The notes beneath the pieces were generated by a model. That model was not told the DNA's origin. It saw only the letters and a program-made list of their open reading frames with translations, and ran no database searches. The translations under genes and the position numbers were made by a program. Shown here one piece after another: positions 46,001-55,003 of a stretch of DNA of 64,000 nt. Source of the stretch: Chaetomium olivaceum (taxonomy: Eukaryota > Ascomycota > Sordariomycetes > Sordariales > Chaetomiaceae); NCBI GenBank assembly GCA_039881045.1, contig JAYWVB010000005.1:620001-684000 (forward strand), read 5' to 3'. Each line of letters begins with the position of its first letter. Within the stretch, counting starts at the first letter, position 1.

Positions 46001-46109
46001 GCTCAAGGAGTTTATGAAGGAGAATGGGAATGCTGAGGGACAGCAGAAGCAGGAGCAGGAGGCCGAGAAGCAGACGGAGGAGAACGGAGAAGAAGGAGGA
46101 CGGGCATGA
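43023..46109 (+). CDS. LHS1: ER lumenal Hsp70-like chaperone LHS1/GRP170, frameshifted just before HDEL
   Basis: Large ER Hsp70 relative that serves as nucleotide exchange factor for BiP; 1028 residues as written. Signal peptide at residues 1-32 (LATLLALLLFLTPQVLA). The Hsp70 ATPase domain follows: VVGIDLGTEYIKAAL, LTVPAYYTAEEKRAV, MVFDMGAGSTKATV and ILHGGASRTPFVQKELEKVFG. After the beta domain there is an acidic Ser/Thr-rich loop (about 610-660) and a long Lys/Glu-rich alpha-helical C-terminus, typical of the GRP170 branch. The annotated frame ends NGEEGGRA, but one base out of frame the same DNA reads EDGHDEL followed directly by TAA (46096-46116). Removing one G near 46095-46099 joins them as NGEEEDGHDEL, the expected ER-retrieval signal. 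Confidence 0.93.
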   Translation: MAHLTPTKTTPFRSPLATLLALLLFLTPQVLAVSAVVGIDLGTEYIKAALVKPGIPLEIVLTKDSRRKEISAVTFKPAASGPRQGAFPERAYGSDAMALAPRFPGDVYPNLKALLGLPAESAEVREYAARHPALQVVKHKVKGTAAFQSAAAFTAEEEAWLVEELLAMELQSIRGNAEALAGPGSPVRSAVLTVPAYYTAEEKRAVELAAELAGLKVLSLISDGMAVGLHYATSRQFPNVNEGGKPEYHMVFDMGAGSTKATVLKFQSRNVKDVGKFNKTVQEVQVLGSGWDRTLGGDALNYLIVDDMIAQFAASPKAKTAGVEADAVKAHGRTIAKLTKEAERIRHVLSANQNTQAGFEGLYDDVDFKYKITRTEFEEMAAVHAERVAVAVQNALTAAGIELKELDSVILHGGASRTPFVQKELEKVFGADKLRTNVNSDEAAVFGAGFRAAELSPSFRVKEIRISEGAAYPAGIKWKTDEGKEKQQRLWTATSHIGAPAKEVTFTNREDFSVTFYQTVPAPASDSGSVDAEIKLLTTKNLTASVAELVEKHKCEKADIKLKMATRLASENGEVDVTKVTVECETDAKETFVDGVKNLFGFGKKEQQPLKDGESSEEAEADTSSTTESSTTSTSSSTASEASASESAEAKPVVAKKELVVIPVQFTLEKAGVPQLSKADTTALKDRLKAFEASDRARRQREEALNQLEAYTYSVRDILEKEDFISHSTAEERATLDTKNNDASEWLYGDGAEATKEELKAKVKELQAIVNPVQKRIDEATKRPEVLKGLQDALKATKEFIADIKSKVAEHEAYLSSKSASADSATDSTTTAAPSAPSGGDFDGLEDEEATTATTTATAMEDVLKERGPVPPLYTLEDLKASEDLYTSISAWLEEKVPEQDKLGPTDDPVLLVKDLTDRRDKLDKAGMELAMKGVRNFEKRKTGDEKKNGKKDGKKEKKSKAKATGAKPAKPAQTLKVGEDGKMPSQEELEEMLKEFMKENGNAEGQQKQEQEAEKQTEENGEEGGRA

Positions 46110-46521
46110 TGAGCTTTAAGGAATAGTTGATATACAGAGACTACCTAGATTTGGGGAGTGCATTGGCATGGAGTTTTGGGGTGGGATTGTAGACACATTG
46201 ATCTTTGTAAAGATATGCGTTGTCGAGACTTTTTTGTGTGTGCGGTGTGATGTGATGATGACAGGCATTTCAATGTTGCCCTTGTGTGGTCTGAAACCCG
46301 CCGTGTTTGGGTTGACATGGAACCGAAGGCTCACTCACCATTTGCACAGCCGAGGTGCGAACCCCATCCTCCTTCCCAAACCGACTGCAGCCTTGTAGGT
46401 GCCCAATGCCCCTTAGACCCAACCCAATCTCGTAATCAGCAGACAACATACCTAACCAACTTCTTTGCTAGTTCTACCCGTCATTCACTCTAACGCATAG
46501 TTAGTTCATAGTTAGCCCGTC
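46110..46521. other. Intergenic, LHS1 3' flank and HET-gene promoter
   Basis: 412 bp, beginning with the out-of-frame HDEL codons of LHS1. No other gene is seen. This marks the border between housekeeping genes and the accessory island. Confidence 0.45.
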
Positions 46522-48965
46522 ATGTCAGCTAGCACAGCGCCCAAACCCAACCAGGAGCTGTGCGAGAGATGTGACGTCCTATTTTCTCTTCAAGGACTCC
46601 ATGACGTCTACACCACATCCCAAGGCCGGTTTAGGCATTCCCAGCTGGAGACATTCGAAGACCGCGTCGACTGCCGCTTCTGCCGCTTTCTCTGGGAGGA
46701 GGACCTGATTGGGGCCAACACGCAGCCCCTCGTTTTCCGCCGTCTACGTGATCTCGTCTACCCCCCACAGGGTGCCGCCGGAATACACAAGGCTAAAAGA
46801 TTCCCGGGGTCGTGGGTCGTGATCCGTTGCGAAAAGTCCGTGGCTCCCCAGGGACAAATCGACTACCTTCCACCCTCTTCCCAGCTAGCGACGGCGGACG
46901 AGGAGTTGTCTGGTACAGCCCTCAGCCTCATATGCGCGAGGATAGAGAATGACAAGGGCCGCATGTTATGGGAGTTCCCTTTCCTTTTTGTGACGGCAGC
47001 TCAAGGTACGTTTGTCGGGTAGCTAAGATAGAGTTAATTCGGGGACCGCTAACGCTCATGATATTCTCAGATGATCCATGCACTGCTTTAACCCCCTTTC
47101 GGCCACTGGATTGGAATGGGTTGAACCCCAAGTCGGCACCGTTGTTGAAAGCTTTGCTCAGCCGGTGTGAGACGACTCATTCCCGCTGCGAGCCCCTTGT
47201 CCCTCAACCGCTCCCGACTCGGCTGGTCCATATCCCTAGGGACTACCTGTCATCTCAGAGCATCAGACTTCAAGTCACACCCAAGGGAGGCCAGCTGGGG
47301 CAGTACGTCGCCCTGAGCTACTGCTGGGGCGGGCCGCAGAAGTTCAGCCTGAACCACGGCAACCTCGACGAGCTCCAACAGCAGGCGACACCCGTTTCCG
47401 GCTTGCCACGAACTTTACAAGACGCCATCGCCGTGACCTACCACCTCGGATTTGAGTACCTGTGGATCGATGCGCTGTGCATCATCCAGGACAGCCCCTC
47501 CGACAAGCGCCACGAGATCAGCCAGATGCAGCACATTTACGCCAACGCGGCTGTCACCATCGTCGCGGCAACAGCCAGCTCAGTCGAGCAGGGCTTCCTG
47601 ACCAGCCACGCCCCGCTCAGCGGCCGGCACCGTTCCGTCTCAGTGCCCATGACGCTGACCCCGATCCCAGCCCCAACCCCAACCTCACCTCCAGCTCCAG
47701 CAACCACAACTGGCACCCCGCTCCCCTCAACCGGCACCCCCCTCCCCTTACCCCAACCCCCCCAACCCCTCAATCCCCAACACCACAACCCCCGCCACCA
47801 CAACCCCCCACCCCTAAAAGGCACCCTCACCCTCACCCCACCGCACTACCCCGCCACCTCATCCTTCCCCATCAACACCCGCGGCTGGACCTACCAGGAA
47901 GCGCTGCTCTCCCCGCGCCTGCTCACCTTCGGCGACCTCGAGCCCTACCTGCGCTGCCACACCAAGGAAGCCACGCTGCCCTGCCGCACGGCGGTGCGCT
48001 ACGACCCCAAGATGATCGAGCCGCGGCGTTTTGAGAGGGAGTTGAGGTCTGTGGATTCTGGAGGGCGGTTGTTGAGGGGGGCGTTGAAAGGGGCGGGGGG
48101 CGGTGGTGGTGTTGCTAGTGGTGGTGGTGGTGGTGGTGGTACGGGCAGGGGTGTGGGGAAAGGGGAGGTTGGTGCGGGTATGGGTACGGGGATGGCGACG
48201 GGGACGGGTAATGGTGCTGGTAAAGGGGGCGCTGGTAAAGGGGGTGCTGATACAGGAGCTGGGGAGGAGGAAGAGGAGGATGGGATGGTGTTACTTGAGG
48301 GCGGCGCGAGCATAGACCTGCGGCTGGAGTTTCGGTGGCCTGGGCTGGTGGACCAGTACACGCGGCGGGTGCTGGGGGAGGTCGGGGATAGACCGCATGC
48401 GATTGCCGGGGTGGTGGCGGCGTTGGAGGGGGTTACGGGGGACAAGTGCGTGTATGGGGTGTGGCGGTCGTGCGCGGTCGCGTGTCTGCTGTGGGCGATT
48501 TCCGATGGGAAGGGGGCGGAGGAGGTGGTGCGCGTGAGTGGGGGCCTGCCGACATGGTCGTGGATGTCGGTGGCAGCGCCGGTAGAGTTGGATCGTGTTG
48601 AGTACATGAAGGTGCCGGAGGCGGTGGTGGATTGGGATGGTGCTGGTGGTGATGATAAGACGCTGTGTATGTCGTGCCGTGTACTGGAGGAGAGCGAGGT
48701 GATGGGTGCGGTGCCGCTGCTCGTTTACTGGACGATGGATGTGGGAAAGATGGTGTCAGCGCCGCCATCTCCAAGTGACTGGCTTAGGCCGCCGGTGAAG
48801 GAACCGCTGTTCTTTTTGGTTATTGCCCGGGAGATAGACCAGACTTTCCTCGCACTTCTTGCTACCTCCGCTGGAGGCGGGGTCTACCACCGTCGGGGGT
48901 TGGCGGAGCTGAAGAGCTCGAGTGTGATCAGCTCGAAACCGCGGGAGAGGATCTACTTGAAATAG
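46522..48965 (+). CDS. HET-domain protein
   Basis: 792 residues from exons 46522-47005 and 47071-48965 (65-bp intron, GTACGT to TCAG). The N-terminus has paired Cys motifs often found in these proteins (CERCDVLF, CRFCRFLW). The HET domain begins near residue 240: YVALSYCWGG, then YLWIDALCIIQDS, IYANAAVTIVAATA and TRGWTYQEALLSPRLLTF. Two low-complexity inserts interrupt it: a Pro/Thr/His-rich one before GTLTLTPPHYP, and a Gly-rich one after RSVDSGGRLL. HET domains are TIR-like effectors that trigger cell death in fungal heterokaryon incompatibility; this gene's own role is inferred. It opens an island of incompatibility-type genes. Confidence 0.9.
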
Positions 48966-49616
48966 TTAGCTGCTATTGTCGGCGAGAGTCGGAGGAACCC
49001 AGTACCGAACGAGTTGAGATTGCAGATATTGAGGAAAGCAGGCGACTTTCTCGGACTGGCTGAACTCTCTACCAGCAATCTCGTCGATTTGCGCATGTTA
49101 GAAATGCCCCCAACATGCGCGAGCCACTGTGCCCCCAGTCCCGTCAACGCGGTGGAACAAAACTTTCAGCTCATACTTCATAGTTTTCTCCCGTGAGAGG
49201 AACAACTGGAGGCCTCCCTTTGGTAAAACCCGGACGAATGTGGCAGCAGCAAAGGCCCAATCCGCGCTCTCCCCTGAGTTGCAGGTGTATGGGTTCAAGC
49301 TGAAAACTGTTAGATTGGGCTGCCTGTCGTGGAACCAGGTCTCGTCTCTGCCCTCGCGGCCAATTCGTTGGAATACGACAGCCTTCTCTTCCGCTTTCTT
49401 TCTCATTGGCTCCCGAGTCACCTCCCGTACATGTTGCCCACTCGGCAGAACCTTCCCTGTGTGGCCATCGGTTGTCGGTCTCATACTAAAAGGAGTCAGA
49501 CGAGGATTCGGGGGATGAGGGAGGCTTCGAACTGCTGCTGCGCGATGCCTTCTTTGGCCTTAGTCTAGCCATTGGATAATCCTTTTCTTCTTCAAGACGA
49601 CTATCACGCTTCCACA
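48966..49616. other. Intergenic between HET gene and next gene
   Basis: 651 bp. Apart from the doubtful minus-strand ORF at 49098-49484 listed separately, nothing is recognised. The right end holds the promoter and leader of the gene at 49617. Confidence 0.4.
49098..49484 (-). CDS. Doubtful small ORF, 128 codons
   Basis: ATG at 49484, stop at 49098. The translation looks protein-like in its second half (WAFAAATFVRVLPKGGLQL), without low complexity, but no family is recognised and there is no supporting context. It may be a small gene, a fragment of a decayed one, or chance. Confidence 0.25.
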   Translation of the reverse strand: MRPTTDGHTGKVLPSGQHVREVTREPMRKKAEEKAVVFQRIGREGRDETWFHDRQPNLTVFSLNPYTCNSGESADWAFAAATFVRVLPKGGLQLFLSREKTMKYELKVLFHRVDGTGGTVARACWGHF

Positions 49617-50609
49617 ATGGACCCCGAGTGGGATGCCTTGGGGGCTTTTGAGTACGTCAACGAGGAAGACGCCCAATTCCAGTTCCCCGATCACAAACGT
49701 GTCCATCCGGAATTTCTTCAGGGTTGGGACGAAGGCCAGTCCGGCGTTAAAGTCCGCCTCCTCGAAGTCGTGCACGGCTACGCAGAAGGCGACAAACGCA
49801 AACCCCGCACCCTAATCGTCTTCGAGTTCGTCCTCGTCACTGGTAATAACAAAGACCGACTCGAGAACGTCACCATCACTGTCGGTTTCCGCGCCACCGG
49901 AACCCGCGACGGCGTCCGCACCGGCGGGAACATCTCGGCCTGGGACCCCAAGCCGTTGAAGTGGGCACCGGGGGAGCTCCTCACGCTCGGCCATTTCTCC
50001 CAGGCGTTGGCGACGGACACGAGCAACGACGAGGGCGACGTCCACGTGGGATACGACCCGTACCTCAGCGTGGGCGGGAAGCGCGCCAGAGGATCCACGC
50101 TGGTCGTCCAGCGCATCCACTACCGCTACATCACGTCGGCGCCGGCGCGGTTCCAAAAGAATTCCGGCGAGGTCAACGCCATGAGGTGGGAGCTGGCGGA
50201 AAACGCGGCGCTGCAGAGCGGCGTGCAGAGCCATGTGCGCACGGCGGTGCTGCTGCGGCGCAAGAAGTTTGATGACGGGACGTTTGATATCTACGCGGAC
50301 GTCCAGGCGAACGACTCGACTACGGACAGACTGATGCGCGTGTTTCGCAAGATCTTGCCGCGCAGGGGGGCGGCGACGTTTGATCCGAAGGTGGTGCCGG
50401 GCTCGAGCGATGGGGAGGAGGGGGAGGATGATGTTGCGGCGCGCGAGACGAAGAGAGACTGGATGAATTTGGATAAGGAGAATGTGGAGGAAGTGGTTAT
50501 CAAGGATTGGGGGGTGGGATCTGCTGAGGAACTTCCGGGAGGTGCGGCTCCTCCCCCTGAGGGGGCGGGTAAGGGTACCGCTGAGGAATCGTCGTCTCAG
50601 AGCACCTAA
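49617..50609 (+). CDS. Hypothetical beta-rich protein in the HET/NLR island
   Basis: Single exon, 330 residues, from the ATG at 49617 (MDPEWDALGAFEYVNEED); the frame is open upstream only with a non-ATG start. Residues about 40-230 alternate short hydrophobic strands with turns (LIVFEFVLVTGNNKDRL, VTITVGFRATGTRDG, LVVQRIHYRYITSAP, RTAVLLRRKKFDDGTFDIY), suggesting a beta sandwich. The C-terminal 80 residues are acidic and Gly/Pro-rich, probably disordered. No signal peptide or membrane segment is seen, so it is likely cytosolic. The family was not recognised. It ends 95 bp from the converging subtilase gene. Confidence 0.75.
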   Translation: MDPEWDALGAFEYVNEEDAQFQFPDHKRVHPEFLQGWDEGQSGVKVRLLEVVHGYAEGDKRKPRTLIVFEFVLVTGNNKDRLENVTITVGFRATGTRDGVRTGGNISAWDPKPLKWAPGELLTLGHFSQALATDTSNDEGDVHVGYDPYLSVGGKRARGSTLVVQRIHYRYITSAPARFQKNSGEVNAMRWELAENAALQSGVQSHVRTAVLLRRKKFDDGTFDIYADVQANDSTTDRLMRVFRKILPRRGAATFDPKVVPGSSDGEEGEDDVAARETKRDWMNLDKENVEEVVIKDWGVGSAEELPGGAAPPPEGAGKGTAEESSSQST

Positions 50610-50704
50610 CCCGGAATTGAGGATTTCGTCGAAGGGGAGATGAGTGGTTGAAGAAACAAAGTCATTTTCGGGAGAGACCGTTTTGCATAGAACAATGAAT
50701 TACA

Positions 50705-53700
50705 TCACTTCCGGTTCATATCCCTCCTTGCCTTCTTCTCACTCTCCGCCTTGCTCGTCAGGTGAGACGTGCAATACTGGCTAATAGTCGCAGCAGAAAC
50801 CGTATTCCAGCTCGTCAACACACCGACATCCACGTATTTCTGCGCTTTGCTCAATCGCTGAAACGTCTCCAGAATCACCGACCGGGGGTCACCCCCGGTG
50901 GCCTGGGCGAGAAGAGTCTGCCCGGCTAACCTGGGTTCGCTAGCCTTGCTACTACTCGCGTTTTTCGCATCACCCATTTTTTGCTGGTTATCGTGGTCGC
51001 CGGCCTTACTTTCCTTACCCGCTCCGTCAGCCTCAACAGAGGCCACGCTTTTATCCTGGCCCGCTTTCTCATCCCTCGCCGCCTTCCTCTTATCCAGGTC
51101 CGAGTCGTGCAACCTGATGCGCTGATGCTTCTTCAGCGAGTACACAAATATGGAAGCCAACCCAGCCGCTAGTGCCGTCGCTGCCGACGTCCCGCCGTTG
51201 ACAACGTCGTCAAAGCACGGCCTGCGAGGGGAAAAAAAACTGGGCGTCGCGCCCCGCGCTGCCCTTTTGGCCGAGGTAGATATGCGCAGCGCCAATGCTG
51301 ATGGTGGAGTGGTGGGCGTTGGGCCAGGCCTCGTTGACGGAGGATACTTCGTCGTCTTCCCTAGCGGCGCAGAACATGAGGATGCCGGCGCTGTTCGCAT
51401 CCCCGATGGCGTCTTCGAGTGCTCGCTTGCGGCTGTCGGTGGGGGAGAGGAGTACGTTCCAGCTCATCGAGATGACTTCTACTTGCTGCTTTATTGCCCA
51501 GCGGATTGCCTGTGATGGCGGTGTTTAGCAGTGTCCCACTATAGCTTTTGATACAACAGGTAGGTTGTTAGCGTAAGTATGTACCTACCTTTGTGGCTTG
51601 CTCCACGTCAAACGTGGGATGCTTTTGGTTACTTGACGGAGTCGGGTCGATCTTGGCCACGTAGAGGCTCACAAATGGACACACGGTGGTAATCAACGTG
51701 GCCATGCGGTTGCCGTGTCTCCGGCGACCAGCCACTGCCCAGTTGCTCATATCGGGCGGATATCCGTGCCCCGACAAGAAAAAGCCAAGATCGCCGGAGC
51801 CGCGACAATTGCTGGAGCCTTCCCACTCAGGCTCGACTCCGTCGTCGATGATGGCCAACTTTACAAAATCTGGATCCTTTACCTGCCCTTGGGCAGCATT
51901 GATATCCGGCTGAAGGCGGCCGGCAAACTTTGCAATATCGTCCAGCCATGCGTTGATTCTGTATGATATGTTAGACGTGGAGTTGAATCGTTCGGTGTTG
52001 GGATGGCCAGCCTCTTACGGTTTTTCTTTGTCGCCACCACTGCCTACCTGGCCCCCTCTGCCCCGCGTAGTGCTGCCCGTTGACTCATATGTGTCCTTCA
52101 CAACAGGGGCTGTTCTCGATGTGTCATTTATGTACCATTTGCGAAGACGGTCTTTGAAGTTGGCGATGTTGTCTGCGTTCGCGTCTTTGGTTTCGACTCC
52201 CTAGTGACAAGACGAACATTAGCTGACATTATGAACGGGACGGAGGCATGTATTCACCTGCTTGGCGTCAATATGCACGGCCCTCAACTGCGACGGAGAA
52301 AGTTTGTTAGATTCCCTCTCCGTGACGGATTTGCCTGGCTTAAGAATCGCAATGCAACGAACCTGCTTCAGCGTCTGCAACCCCCCCATATCAGCCCACC
52401 CACAAAGCACCGCATTGATACCCGTCGAGTAAAGCCACACCTCAACCACGTTCTTGCTCACAGCCAACGTCGTCGCCGAGATATTCGGCCGTCGCCAATC
52501 GAGATAGCGAATATCGTCAATCATGGCCAGACACTCCCGGACCGTGGCCTCACTGCAAGGGCACGCGGGGTTATCCTCGACAACTAGCTTCAAGATGCGC
52601 TTGACCTTCTTCTCCCCCGTCAGCCACTCAAAGAGATCCACCAGCGGCCCGAAGACCTTGTCTCTCAACTGTTCCGGCAACAGCAATTTATCCTCCCCAC
52701 GTCGGGATCCGGCGTCAAACGCAGATGCACGAGGGCCATGGTGGAGCAAAAGTGAAAGTGCTTGTAGCTCTCCGTCGTCCTGGCGTTCACACGCTTGTTG
52801 GGCTTGAAGGTTTGGTGGAGATCGTAGTTGCTGCCGAAGGGGGACGTGGAGCCGCCCTCGCTGGCGGATTGTGAAAAGTTGGGAAGCGTTTCGAACTCGG
52901 ACACGGTGGGGAGAAGGCATTTTCGTGCATCGGGATAGCCCTCGAAACCAAAGGCAGAATTCCAGAGGAGCTCTTCAATGTCCGCGGAGAGGCGGAAGCA
53001 ATCGGGATATTTGGTTGGCTGGCAATCGGGCAAGATACAATTGCCCGTCGTCGTCGTCGTAGGGGCGCCGCTGGCACTGGCACCGTCCGCAAGCGACATG
53101 GATCCGTGTCTCGTGAGTCGGGCCCCGATGTTGGGAGGCGATGGCGCACCTGCTGCGAGCTCTGGAACATTAAGCTTTAGGTTATGCCCTTTCCGGCCCG
53201 CACGCCTGCCTGTCTTTTGCTGCTGGTACTCCTTCTGCAAGATTTCATTCACTTTTTCGTCGGTCTCGGGGTGTGCTTTCCGGTACTCCTCTCGGGCGCG
53301 AACGTGGTAAACATACGGCGGTTCGCCTGCCTTGTTGGCGATTTTTAATGCGGACGGCCATTTGTTTAATAGACCACAGATGATGTCGGAGTGGTTTGCC
53401 TTGTGATGTTGGTAGTGCTTGTCGATGGCGAGGCACCGCTCGCAGCAACTGGATGTGGCGCTCGTCTTCTCGCCTTTATCGCTGTTCTTTACTTGTTCGC
53501 TAGATACCCGGATGCTGAGGAGCCTGGCAAAATCGGCCACCATGGGCATTTGCAGGGCCGCAGTTTCGCACCGCGGTGCCTGGATGAGAAATCGAAATCG
53601 GCCAGCAGAAACCTCCCACTCGAGCGCGTTGAATCGGAAGTCGACTGCATCGTGCAGGGGTGTGTTCTCATTTGGATCCCTACGGCACTCAAAGGTTCTT

Positions 53701-54269
53701 TGGTCGGCGAGGTGAATCAGCTTGACAGACACGTCGGGCATATCCTTCATCAAGGCCAAGTGCAGACATGTCGTCTTGAGTTTGTCGGTCTGGGAGACGA
53801 TGCGCGCTGCGTCGTCCTTGCTGAGCTCATTGGCGGCAATGCCTTTGATCATGAGGTCGCAAAGGAAAGCCGAAAAATTTGTAGGCTTCTTGCGCCCTTT
53901 GGCTGCAACGTCGACGTCGATGGCGCCGTGAAGAGGCGTCTTGCCGTTGTCGTCCGGTTCGCTTAGCGCGAGTGCATCCCAATTTTGTTTGCGAATGAGA
54001 GACTCTAGGAGGCTTTTCCTCTGCTCCGCTGAGACGACTCCTTCCTGCCCATTCCCAAAATCAACCACCTCGCTGACCGACTTCATAATTTCTTTGACAA
54101 ATCGCGATTTCTGGCTGTCGGAAAGTTTGTCATATTCCTCCATCCAGCCCTCGTCAAAAACATAGTTGCTTGCACGGGGCTGGGCCACTTGAGCAAGGGC
54201 TTCGTTGACCAATTCCAAAACGGTGTCTGGTGCCGCGGTATCGTAGGTGCCGTAGCCGCCTGCACTCAT
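50705..54269 (-). CDS. Ankyrin-like/subtilase (peptidase S8) protein, with a frameshift
   Basis: About 1120 residues on the minus strand from the ATG at 54269 (MSAGGYGTYDTAAPDTV). The N-terminal half is helical with degenerate ankyrin units (KTPLHGAIDVD, TCLHLAL, TPLHDAVDFR). The C-terminal S8 domain keeps all three catalytic residues: Asp in LAIIDDGV, His in RHGNRMATLI, Ser in GGTSAATALAAG. Introns: 52257-52201, 52018-51959 and 51588-51510. Two frame changes remain: one near 52700, explainable by a 62-bp intron (52730-52669) or by a missing G at 52695-52698; another between SIGAAHIYLG and GGTSAAT (about 51206-51232), explained by one extra T. The gene may be intact with sequence errors or be decaying. 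It is divergent from the NLR-like gene, which suggests a functional pair. Confidence 0.8.
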
Positions 54270-55003
54270 GATGATGTTCGTTGGCGTCTAGGGTCCAGAA
54301 AGGTATCAGATGGTGGGGCTATTTCTGTCAATGTTGAGGTACAAGGTAAGGTATCTCACGGGTTGAAGGGAGAAATGAAGCCTTGGGTCGGCAAGCGGTC
54401 ACATTGGCGTTCACAGCATCCCCTCCGGTGCTCCCGTCGAAGTCCAGTTGTGCCATGCGGAGGGGCTGTACCCAAGTCCTCCCCCACCCCTTCTAGTTGT
54501 CATCATGAAATTGGCTGAGAGGGCCGATGATTCAGTGCAACTCTAGCCGAGCGAGTCATTTTCCTTCCGTTCGCTCTGTTGCTGTGTAACTTGTCCTGGG
54601 TGGCATACTGCATTCAGCTCGGAAGCCACGAACTCACCCAAGCCAACCAAGACAACTTCAAAACGGCAATGGCTACCACACCTGCAGTATCGAGCGCCCA
54701 GTGGTCGGATATCCCGTGTTATTCCCCCTGTCAGTCTGGAACCCTGATTCTCACACTTCGGCACATCGTACTTCTACACCGTGACTTGCAGCGGCATTTG
54801 AACTTCTCCGGGAGAAGTTCTCCCCGAATTTGATCCTCCATACCTGATCCTCCCCGTAAATACATATCTCCGCTAAAACAAACCTTATCAAAGGAAACTT
54901 CCTCTTCACAGCTTTTCTGCGAGCCAGCGTGATAGGTCTGCCGCCTTCCCAATCATCTCACCTCAAATTCCTCTGTAAGTGGGCATATATCGGACTGCCC
55001 AGG
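54270..55003. promoter_or_regulatory. Shared divergent promoter of subtilase and NLR-like genes
   Basis: 734 bp between the two start codons, with a perfect palindrome at 54800-54820 and a directly repeated GATCCTCC just after it (about 54833 and 54848). No other gene is supported inside. Confidence 0.55.
54800..54820. repeat. Perfect 10-bp-arm palindrome in subtilase/NLR promoter
   Basis: GAACTTCTCC, one central G, then GGAGAAGTTC. It contains GAA/TTC units like heat-shock elements, but their spacing is not the canonical two bases. It lies about 185-205 bp before the NLR-like ATG, in the region shared with the divergent subtilase gene. Confidence 0.6.

Noticed and set aside
54929..55003. 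Longer N-terminus for the NLR-like protein
   Set aside because: It begins with a non-ATG codon; the first ATG in frame is at 55004 and the added residues look like untranslated leader.
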